Part shown: positions 1 through 5,888 of the stretch, piece after piece
Position numbering within the stretch: position 1 is the stretch's first letter
Layout of the letters: each line of letters begins with the position of its first letter
Assembly (NCBI GenBank): GCA_965227215.1
Contig: OZ245729.1
Span: 1,364,001-1,428,000, forward strand
Length of the DNA stretch: 64,000 nucleotides
DNA from: Gracilimonas sp965227215
GTDB taxonomy: Bacteria > Bacteroidota > Rhodothermia > Balneolales > Balneolaceae
Direction of reading: 5' to 3'
Notes under the pieces: generated by a model
What the model was told of the DNA's origin: nothing
What the model saw: only the letters and a program-made list of their open reading frames with translations
The model's database searches: none
Translations under genes and position numbers: made by a program

Positions 1-1
1 T

Positions 2-220
2 GAAAACGGACTCCGGCTCAAACACTTCAATCCGGATTTAACCGGCTGGGAAGAGAAGAACGATATGCTCACATTCGAAATGATCCGTTATACTAAAGAC
101 AAAATTGAGCTTAAAGGACTCACCTTCGAAAGAAAATCAGATACAGAGATGACCATTTCCCTGAAAATGAAGCGCGGAGGAGAATTCCATACTGAGGTTT
201 TTAATATGATTAGGCAGTAA
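2..220 (+). CDS. C-terminal part of a DUF6265-like protein (5' end outside window)
   Basis: An open frame runs from the window edge to a TAA at 218-220 and gives 72 residues. The residues around LKHFNPDLTGWEEK resemble the C-terminal half of DUF6265 proteins, small lipocalin-like beta proteins usually exported in Bacteroidota-type bacteria. Only the C-terminus is visible, so a signal peptide and full length cannot be judged. No function is established for the family. It is followed by a 421-base AT-rich gap and then a cassette of different base composition, so it marks the last ordinary gene before the accessory segment. The family assignment comes from memory of the motif. Confidence 0.55.
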   Translation, partial: ENGLRLKHFNPDLTGWEEKNDMLTFEMIRYTKDKIELKGLTFERKSDTEMTISLKMKRGGEFHTEVFNMIRQ

Positions 221-378
221 ACCCTTTGGAATCCTAGGACATTTATTAGAATATAAAAACATCTCCCCCCTTTTTTTAAAAGCTACTTCAGAATTTTCTT
301 GCTAATCACTTTCCTGAGACAGGAAATATTGTCAGACCACATAAAATCACCGACAGTCACTATGACATACATATATAT

Positions 379-419
379 AGAGTGCATTATCACTATAAAT
401 AAAAATTTATTAGCACTCT
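379..419. repeat. Inverted repeat, AGAGTGC / GCACTCT arms with an AT palindrome between
   Basis: Seven-base arms AGAGTGC (379-385) and GCACTCT (413-419) are exact reverse complements. They are separated by an AT-rich stretch that is itself partly palindromic (TAAATAAA then AATTTATTA). It could form a cruciform or hairpin, or mark the edge of the AT-rich accessory segment. There is no T-run typical of a terminator for the upstream gene. Confidence 0.5.
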
Positions 420-591
420 TAAATTATTTTAAAGGCGCTTTTTTGAAGGATGAATAAGGGTAATTTGATAAAATTTGAATAAATATTTATGCATTATTCA
501 GTCTCGTATAATTTTATGAAATTTTATTATCCATAAGTTTAATTGATATTGGTTTTACAGAATTACACGTATCTGTCAGTATTCTTTTTTT

Positions 592-608
592 TGGCATAAA
601 TATTGCCA
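592..608. promoter_or_regulatory. Candidate operator: TGGCA-N7-TGCCA palindrome
   Basis: TGGCA at 592-596 and TGCCA at 604-608 form an inverted repeat centred about 42 bases upstream of the ATG at 642. All three downstream proteins appear to have winged-helix domains, so autoregulation at this dyad is plausible. That is inference: the arms are only five bases long and a chance match is possible. Confidence 0.3.
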
Positions 609-641
609 TTTACTTTACAACCGTAAACTAACCTACTTATT

Positions 642-1205
642 ATGCCAGATGAAACGACTTTCAAAATATCATTCACAGATAAGTCCCTCGAAATTTCTGG
701 GAGTGAAGAATTTGTAAAACAACAGCTGGACGACTTCAAGTCATTGATAAATGCGTCAATTAGTAGACTTATAACAGAAGATGGTTCTACTTATGCTGAT
801 GAAGAGAATGATTTAATTACTTATGACAACAATGAATTAGGGTCTGCACTTACAGGTCAATTTTCAAATTTCGCTGAAGACGTTATAGTTATAGACGATG
901 ATGAAGTGAATGTAATTGCAAATGTGGAAGGTAGCACTGTTGCTGCCAGAATGATCGATTTTGTTTTACTTTATATGTTGGGTAACAGACAAATCGGCAA
1001 TGAAGAAATCGATTTTAATGAACTCCGAGAAGCATGTGAAAGTTATGGTGAATTTGATGGGCCAAACTTTTCGCGACATATGAATAGCAAAAAAAACAAA
1101 CCCTACTTCATTATTAAAGGCTCAGGAAGAAAACAAAGTGCAAAATTAACTAGACCTGGAATTAAAAAGGCTGAAGAATTAATCGAACAACTATCACATG
1201 ATTAA
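642..1205 (+). CDS. Cassette gene 1: N-terminal beta motif plus C-terminal winged helix, unknown function
   Basis: 187 residues, not recognised as a named family. Residues 6-37 form a compact motif (FKISFTDKSLEISGSEEFV, then a helix ending DFKSLI). The protein encoded at 1961-2443 carries a near copy of it. A low-complexity acidic linker follows (about 45-95). Residues 100-187 read as a winged helix-turn-helix: a helix at IDFVLLYML, a helix around FNELREACESYG, a recognition-like helix around NFSRHMNSKK, then a wing and LTRPGIKKAEELI. There is no signal peptide or membrane segment. The frame overlaps the next start by 8 bases, so the genes are almost certainly co-transcribed. The sequence is AT-rich compared with the housekeeping genes that follow. 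It may be a regulator or adaptor of the HEPN-like protein; function unproven. Confidence 0.75.
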   Translation: MPDETTFKISFTDKSLEISGSEEFVKQQLDDFKSLINASISRLITEDGSTYADEENDLITYDNNELGSALTGQFSNFAEDVIVIDDDEVNVIANVEGSTVAARMIDFVLLYMLGNRQIGNEEIDFNELREACESYGEFDGPNFSRHMNSKKNKPYFIIKGSGRKQSAKLTRPGIKKAEELIEQLSHD

Positions 1206-1974
1206 CGAATTAATCGAATCTGTTCTAAAAGATTCTTTCCCAATCGAAATTGCTGATAAATTACTTTCTACTTTTCTAGAAGTAGAAAGAAACTACTCGT
1301 TACAAAATTGGAAAGTTAGCGAATTAGAATCTGGACATTTTGTTGAAAGTACAAGAAGAGCACTAGACTTTAAGCTTTCTAATAGTTTCACTCCTTTCAA
1401 CAAAAGTTTAGGGAGTTTCAATTCTAAAGCACTCTCTAAATACGAAAATAGTAAGGGCCATGAATCATACAGAATAATTATACCCAGAGTTCTATTCTCT
1501 ATCTATTGTATAAGAAATAAAAGGGGTGTAGGACATATTAATGAAGTATCACCTAACAAGATTGACGCGAGTTCAATACTTAGTTCAGTAAAATGGACAA
1601 TGGCCGAAATACTTCGACTTGAATCAGACTTAGACTTTAGTCAGACATCAGATTTAATTGATAAAGTAACAAGTCGAAATATTGAGTTACTCTGGAAAGA
1701 AGATGATTTCACAGTTATACTTAGCAATAGTTTGTCAGCCTCTGATGAAGTACTAGTACTGCTATTAGATGACAACCCTCAAGGAATTGACAAGCTGTTT
1801 GAGTTGGTAAACTACACCAATAAAACACACTTTAAAAACAGAATCTTAAAGCGTCTTGAAAATGAAAAGTTAATCAAGATCAAAGATAATCAATGCTTCA
1901 TTTCTCCGCTTGGAATTATGGTTGCAGAAAATTTAATACTAAAACATAAAGAAGGTAATTATGGAAAATTTTAG
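1198..1974 (+). CDS. Cassette gene 2: HEPN-like protein with C-terminal winged helix, candidate toxin/defence effector
   Basis: 258 residues, mainly helical. The segment CIRNKRGVGHI contains R106-N107-X5-H113, which fits the RX4-6H catalytic signature of HEPN ribonucleases, with the polar N after R that the active families favour. Helical sequence lies before it (about 85-105) and after it (about 125-145), as expected for a HEPN helical bundle. The C-terminal part (about 178-252) resembles a winged helix, ending CFISPLGIMVAENLI. The ATG lies 8 bases inside the previous gene, and its own end overlaps the next start by 14 bases. HEPN proteins in such settings are commonly RNases in abortive infection or toxin-antitoxin systems. 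Here that role is inferred from one motif and from context. The base composition is low in G+C (17 of 60 in the line from 1201). Confidence 0.72.
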   Translation: MINELIESVLKDSFPIEIADKLLSTFLEVERNYSLQNWKVSELESGHFVESTRRALDFKLSNSFTPFNKSLGSFNSKALSKYENSKGHESYRIIIPRVLFSIYCIRNKRGVGHINEVSPNKIDASSILSSVKWTMAEILRLESDLDFSQTSDLIDKVTSRNIELLWKEDDFTVILSNSLSASDEVLVLLLDDNPQGIDKLFELVNYTNKTHFKNRILKRLENEKLIKIKDNQCFISPLGIMVAENLILKHKEGNYGKF

Positions 1975-2443
1975 TTTCAGAATAAATCTCATAGAACAGG
2001 AATTAGAAATCTCTGGCGACTCTCAATTATTTGAAAAATTTGAAAATGATTTTAAAAATTTAATTGAGAAACTAAAATCTTCAGCAAATACACCTATTGG
2101 GAAAACTGAAGTTAAAAAAGATAGCAATAATCAGAATCCTAGTAGTTTCAAGGAGCCGAAAACTGAGTCTTTTGGCGAATATTATTCAAAATTTCCACGA
2201 GACATAAAAGATGTAGATAAAATATTAATTGCAGGATATTTCAGTCAACTTCAAAATGAGAATAATATTTTTTCAACAAACGACGCTTCGACTCTATTAG
2301 TTGATCAAGGAGTTAAACTTTCTAACCCATCGGCTTTTTTAAATTCAAACTTGAAGGCAAAAAAGGTTTTCAAACATAATGGAAATTTTAGGATTTCGGA
2401 ATTAGGGATAGAGTACCTTAAAGAAATCGCAGAACAAAATTAA
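1961..2443 (+). CDS. Cassette gene 3: paralogue-like partner of gene 1, N-terminal motif plus winged helix
   Basis: 160 residues. The start FSFRINLIEQELEISG followed by a helix to DFKNLIEKL (residues 4-40) matches the N-terminus of the 642-1205 product in order and spacing. A polar, Ser/Lys/Asn-rich linker follows (about 42-75). Residues 80-160 look like a winged helix-turn-helix: DKILIAGYF, then TNDASTLLVDQG, then NPSAFLNSNLKAKK, then FRISELGIEYLKEI. It starts inside the end of gene 2 (14-base overlap), implying translational coupling. The shared N-terminal module suggests that genes 1 and 3 bind the same partner or each other. No catalytic motif is visible. An antitoxin or sensor subunit is possible but unproven. 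Confidence 0.72.
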   Translation: MENFSFRINLIEQELEISGDSQLFEKFENDFKNLIEKLKSSANTPIGKTEVKKDSNNQNPSSFKEPKTESFGEYYSKFPRDIKDVDKILIAGYFSQLQNENNIFSTNDASTLLVDQGVKLSNPSAFLNSNLKAKKVFKHNGNFRISELGIEYLKEIAEQN

Positions 2444-2562
2444 CTTTGGTCTACCTCTTCAACAAATCCCGGATCTGGATTGGCTATGTCTTTTCTGAGA
2501 AGTTTGTTGATATGAGGTTTCGTTAGCCTCTTACCCAAATCTGCGTTATTTTCAGGAAACGT
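2440..2562 (-). pseudogene. Possible 3' remnant of a gene on the minus strand
   Basis: On the minus strand an uninterrupted frame of 40 codons ends in TAA at 2440-2442 and reads like real protein: the tail includes KPHINKLLRKDIANPDPGF then VEEVDQS. No ATG opens it, and an in-frame stop lies just upstream (2563-2565). Its stop overlaps the stop of cassette gene 3. The simplest reading is that an older gene was truncated when the AT-rich cassette was inserted, leaving only the C-terminus. The family is not recognised. It could equally be a chance open frame. Confidence 0.3.
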
Positions 2563-2592
2563 TTACTTTGAAATAAAATCCCTTGTTCATTT

Positions 2593-2838
2593 ATGAAAAC
2601 CATTGCCCAGCTTACGTACATCCCCTTATCCGAAGAAGATCCCCGAGAAAAAGTACAAGAATTGCTGGAGCACCTGGCTCAATACGATGTAGAAATTGAG
2701 GTTGGCTACCTATCTACCACCATCATCGGAGCTCCTAAAACGGTTTTTGAAGTAATCAAAGATCTTTACGACACCATGTCTCTGGAAAGCGAAAAGTTCC
2801 GTTTTCATGTAGAGTTGCTAAGCCCGGAGAAGGGATAA
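2593..2838 (+). CDS. Small YkoF/MTH1187-like thiamine-binding-fold protein
   Basis: 81 residues, starting MKTIAQLTYIPLSEEDPREK. The pattern of a beta strand, a helix with VQELLEHLAQY, EIEVGYLSTTIIG, a second helix VFEVIKDLYD and a final strand FRFHVELLSPE fits one ferredoxin-like YkoF/MTH1187 (Ykof-type thiamine/HMP-binding) domain. Members often bind thiamine or related pyrimidines, but a single short domain does not establish a ligand. The length is normal for a one-domain member. The leader has no Shine-Dalgarno sequence. It converges on phoH across an inverted-repeat region at 2841-2910. Confidence 0.5.
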   Translation: MKTIAQLTYIPLSEEDPREKVQELLEHLAQYDVEIEVGYLSTTIIGAPKTVFEVIKDLYDTMSLESEKFRFHVELLSPEKG

Positions 2839-2840
2839 AT

Positions 2841-2910
2841 AGGTTTTAGGGGCAAGGTGTTAGGTTTTAGGGGTCATTAAGACAACACTAAAACCTAACA
2901 CCTAAAACCT
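2841..2910. repeat. Inverted short-period repeat (AGGTTTTAGG / CCTAAAACCT family) between convergent genes
   Basis: The left arm at 2841-2870 is built from AGGTTTTAGG and AGGTGTTAGG-like units. The right arm at 2888-2910 is the reverse complement of most of it (16 exact bases, AGGTGTTAGGTTTTAG against its complement). The same units recur at 43075-43252. It lies between the 3' ends of two convergent genes and could act as a bidirectional terminator. Confidence 0.7.
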
Positions 2911-2922
2911 CATCCCTAACAT

Positions 2923-4254
2923 CTACAACAGTTTTGAAGCCAGATTAGCCAGCTCGGAGCGCTCTCCTTTTTCCAGGTTGATATGGGCATACATTTCATT
3001 GTTATTCATGCGGTCTACCAGGTAACTGAGTCCGTTACTCTGAGCATCCAAGTATGGCGTATCTATCTGAAATATATCTCCGGTAAACACGATTTTGGTA
3101 TTTACACCCGCCCGTGTAATAATGGTCTTTACCTCGTGCGGAGTAAGATTCTGTGCCTCATCAATAATAAAAATAACATTAGACAAACTACGTCCACGAA
3201 TATAAGCAAGCGGTACAATGCGTAGTTTATCAGTCTGCAGCATTTCATCGATCTTCTTGAATTGCTTGCTTGTTTCTTTGTACTGATTCTTGATGAAGCT
3301 CAGGTTATCCCACAGCGGCTGCATGTAAGGATCGATTTTGGCGTTGGCATCGCCGGGAAGGAATCCAATGTCTTTATTACTTAGCGGAACAATAGGCCGG
3401 GCAAGATAAATTTGCTTGAAATTACTGCGCTGCTCCAGCGCACTCGCCAAAGCCAGCAATGTTTTTCCGGTTCCCGCTGCTCCCGTAATGGTGCAGCACA
3501 TAATATTTGGGTTTTGAAGTGCATGCAGAGCAAAAGTTTGTTCTGCATTTTTTGGCTGAATGCCATAGGCATTATTTTTCTCAACCACTTCAACCTTCTT
3601 ACTTTTGGCATTATACCAGCCCATTCCCGAAGAGCCGTGGCTTTTCATTATGTAATAGTGGTTGCAAATAGGGTCGGCTTCCATCAGTTCTTCCGGCTTA
3701 ATCTTCCCTTTTTCATAAAACTTACTGACCACCGATGGATCTTCAATTTCCAGAGATGTTTTGCCTTTGTATAAATGCTCGATATCCTGAATCCGAATGG
3801 TCTCATAATCTTCTGATTCCAGATTCAGTGCCCGGGCTTTCAAACGCAGATTGATATCCTTTGAAACCAATATCACCCGCTGGTTTGGGTTTTCCTCTTT
3901 CAGGTGAAGCGCCGCATTAATAATACGGTGATCATTCTTGTCAGAGCCGTACACCTTAGTAGCATCCATTGAATTTTCGCCGTTCGTTACCACCCTGAGA
4001 TTTCCATGCGACCTTCCGTTTAACGGAATCCAGTTTTGCAGCATGTTGGCATCCGAAATCCCATCGAGATACCGGATAAACTCCCTTGCATGCAGGTTAA
4101 TGACGTTGTTCCCTTTCTTGAAGGTATCCAGTTCTTCAAGAACCGTGATGGGAATGGCTACATCGTTTTTTTCAAAATTTCGAACAGCTTCATAATCGTA
4201 AAGCAGAACAGAGGTGTCGAGGACGAAGATCTTCTTTGGTTTCTTCTTAGGCAT
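2923..4254 (-). CDS. PhoH-family ATPase with N-terminal PIN domain (YlaK/PhoH2 type)
   Basis: 443 residues. The N-terminal PIN-type nuclease domain (about 8-155) begins with FVLDTSVLLYD and carries the acidic residues expected (D13, E40-E41, D108). The PhoH ATPase domain (about 230-443) has Walker A GAAGTGKT (258-265) and Walker B IFIIDEAQ. Two-domain PIN-PhoH proteins (PhoH2) are reported as RNA helicase/RNase enzymes in some bacteria, acting in the cytoplasm in stress or RNA turnover. The catalytic motifs look intact here; the cellular role is inference. It lies alone, convergent with the small gene on the left and with a long gene-poor gap upstream on the right. Confidence 0.93.
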   Translation of the reverse strand: MPKKKPKKIFVLDTSVLLYDYEAVRNFEKNDVAIPITVLEELDTFKKGNNVINLHAREFIRYLDGISDANMLQNWIPLNGRSHGNLRVVTNGENSMDATKVYGSDKNDHRIINAALHLKEENPNQRVILVSKDINLRLKARALNLESEDYETIRIQDIEHLYKGKTSLEIEDPSVVSKFYEKGKIKPEELMEADPICNHYYIMKSHGSSGMGWYNAKSKKVEVVEKNNAYGIQPKNAEQTFALHALQNPNIMCCTITGAAGTGKTLLALASALEQRSNFKQIYLARPIVPLSNKDIGFLPGDANAKIDPYMQPLWDNLSFIKNQYKETSKQFKKIDEMLQTDKLRIVPLAYIRGRSLSNVIFIIDEAQNLTPHEVKTIITRAGVNTKIVFTGDIFQIDTPYLDAQSNGLSYLVDRMNNNEMYAHINLEKGERSELANLASKLL

Positions 4255-4388
4255 AGATGAGGGTGTTTGATTAGTCTTGCCATATGTACCAGCCGGTAGA
4301 TGATTGTAAGAGCGGCTTTTATAATAAAGCTAAAGCCCACACCATTTGCAATAAGCCACTCTTATTTAATGGAATTTTAATGGAGAAA

Positions 4389-4931
4389 TTGATAGTTGAA
4401 AGTTGATAGTGTGACAGGTTTTGCAAAATAATTTGTAAGGAATCCCCATGCACTGGCTCTAACTATAAAATCAAAATAACCTATACAGTTATAACATTTA
4501 GTGAATGAGAGAAGACACTACCAATAGAGATTAAGGAAGATATTGTTTGGAAAATGGAAGCTTACAGATTGAGTCTGTTTTTATCTGATGCTTGTTGGGA
4601 AGATACCAATCTAATTCTTGCAGAAAATAGATATTCACTTGCTGATCAACTATATGATCGGTAGGCTCAATCAGTGCAAATATAATCGAAGGATATTCCA
4701 GAATATCTAAAAAAGAAAAGGCCCGATTTTATGAAATATCATTAGGCTCGGCCAGAGAAGCAAAGGATTGGTATTTCAAATCCAGGCATCTGCTTACTCA
4801 GGAAAAATCTCATTCTAGGATTAAGTTTCTTACCTCAATAATCAAATTACTGCAAGCTATGATCTCTGATCAAAGATGGAAAAGCAGAAATACTTAGATT
4901 ACCATCACTCTTTCAACTCTCAACTTTCAAC
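4389..4931. repeat. Distant inverted arms (TTGAAAGTTGA-type) flanking a pseudogene
   Basis: The arm at 4389-4410 (TTGATAGTTGAAAGTTGATAG) is nearly the reverse complement of 4910-4931 (CTTTCAACTCTCAACTTTCAA). The right arm runs into the last codons of the rRNA methyltransferase gene, whose stop is at 4913-4915. The arms bracket the decayed four-helix-bundle gene. Confidence 0.55.
4509..4897 (+). pseudogene. Decayed four-helix-bundle (S23/IVP-like) gene
   Basis: Translation of this gap gives DIVWKMEAYRLSLFLSDAC, then RYSLADQLYDR, a TAG, AQSVQI, a stop, SKDIPEYLKK. After a shift of frame around 4715-4725 it gives KARFYEISLGSAREAKDWYF and a helical end at TAG 4895-4897. The order and motifs (VWK, SLADQL, R-AQSV, the LGSAREA helix) match four-helix-bundle proteins of the 23S rRNA intervening-sequence type. 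At least two in-frame stops (4663-4665 and 4684-4686) and one frameshift make it a clear relic. No intact start was found. The family's function is poorly known; these genes are often found singly or beside variable elements. Confidence 0.7.
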
Positions 4932-5680
4932 CTCCATAAAGCAATACTCACAGCAATGGCGGCATTCAGGCTCTCCACTTTATCCTGTCCCGGAGCCGAC
5001 TCTATTCTTACTTTTTTTCTCTCGGAATTCAACAGGTTTTCACTGATTCCATTCCCTTCATTCCCAACAACAATTATGGTTTTTACTGTGGGTTGAACCG
5101 ATCCGAGTTTCAAACTGTCCGCTCCGCCATCCAGTAGCAGAATTTCCCAACCTGATTTTTCCAATTCACTAAATATATCTTCTAATGCCCCATTCAGTAC
5201 GGGGATGCTCCCCGTAGCTCCAGCCGTACTCCGTACCACTTTGGGGTGATATACATCCACACTTCCCTTTCCGGCAATCAATGCTTTAGCACCGAACCAG
5301 GCAGCTGTACGCAATATCGTCCCCATGTTTCCCGGATCCTGGATGGCATCAGTGGCTACAATAATTCCGGACTTATCAGCTAATGCATCCGGACTGATTT
5401 CCTCCGGCATCTTACAAATCGCCAAAATTCCCTGCGGATTATCTGTATCTGCCACCTCAACCAACACGTTCTCTTCTATCAAAACACTGTTAGCTGACAT
5501 CTGATTGCTGACAGCTTTCCCATCAACAACAAAAACAGTCTCCACTTCCACCAGTCCATTCTCCAAAACCTGCTCAACAGCACGCTCTCCTTCCACCACA
5601 AACCGTTGTTCTTTTTCGCGGTACTTCTTGCGGGCTAACTTTCGAAGTAATTTTATCTCATTATTTGATGCGTTTCTCAT
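4913..5680 (-). CDS. TrmH/SpoU-family RNA 2'-O-methyltransferase
   Basis: 255 residues. It likely transfers a methyl group from S-adenosylmethionine to a ribose 2'-OH in rRNA or tRNA. An N-terminal substrate-binding domain (MRNASNNEIKLLRKLARKKY, FVVEGERAVEQVL; about 1-95) precedes the SPOUT knot (about 105-255). The three SpoU motifs are present: DPGNMGTILRTAAWFGA, VVGNEGNGIS and VESLNAAIAVSIALW. The length and N-terminal domain fit the RlmB/YsgA-like group, but the target nucleotide cannot be read from sequence. Its last codons lie in an arm of an inverted repeat (4910-4931), so the C-terminal residues KVES may be repeat-derived. It is divergent from the aldehyde dehydrogenase gene at 5889. 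Confidence 0.88.
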   Translation of the reverse strand: MRNASNNEIKLLRKLARKKYREKEQRFVVEGERAVEQVLENGLVEVETVFVVDGKAVSNQMSANSVLIEENVLVEVADTDNPQGILAICKMPEEISPDALADKSGIIVATDAIQDPGNMGTILRTAAWFGAKALIAGKGSVDVYHPKVVRSTAGATGSIPVLNGALEDIFSELEKSGWEILLLDGGADSLKLGSVQPTVKTIIVVGNEGNGISENLLNSERKKVRIESAPGQDKVESLNAAIAVSIALWRLKVES

Positions 5681-5685
5681 GCTTT

Positions 5686-5847
5686 AAGAATACAGAACTC
5701 AGGAATCAGAATACAGCCTTTCTGGTCTAGCCTTTCCAGAGTTACTACTGTTTTCTTTAATCGAGGGCAGTTGGTTTAACTCTGAAAAGGTTAACTGATG
5801 AAGACTTTATTACTCCAGCATTCTGAGTCCTGTATTCTGAGTCCTTA
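5686..5847. repeat. Nested inverted repeats between divergent genes
   Basis: The outer arms are made of ACTCAGAATACAGG-type units: 5686-5716 on the left and the complementary 5819-5847 on the right. Inside lies a second dyad, CCTTTCCAGAGTTA (5731-5744) against TAACTCTGAAAAGG (5777-5790), with one mismatch. The block fills most of the gap between two divergently transcribed genes, so promoters must lie in or beside it. Confidence 0.6.
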
Positions 5848-5888
5848 CTTGCCTATCTTCAGCAAAAAATAAGAGCAAAATTATCATT

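Larger units (their letters stand above)
221..641. other. AT-rich intergenic region upstream of the HEPN/winged-helix cassette
   Basis: I see no convincing gene in these 421 bases. The stretch is strongly AT-rich. It holds a run of C followed by a run of T (about 265-277), a long dyad at 379-419 and a short palindrome at 592-608. It presumably contains the promoter of the cassette starting at 642, but no clear -33/-7 pair of the Bacteroidota type (TTTG and TAnnTTTG) can be fixed. Confidence 0.6.

Noticed and set aside
379..419. A CIRCE heat-shock element
   Set aside because: GAGTGC and GCACTC half sites resemble CIRCE, but CIRCE is TTAGCACTC-N9-GAGTGCTAA; here the halves are everted and about 27 bases apart, and no heat-shock gene follows.
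2841..2910. A CRISPR array
   Set aside because: The repeats are 6-12 bases, inverted rather than direct with unique spacers, and no cas gene is nearby.
4261..4508. An intact gene between phoH and the four-helix relic
   Set aside because: No frame of useful length with protein-like codon use; only AT-rich sequence and a repeat arm at 4389-4410.
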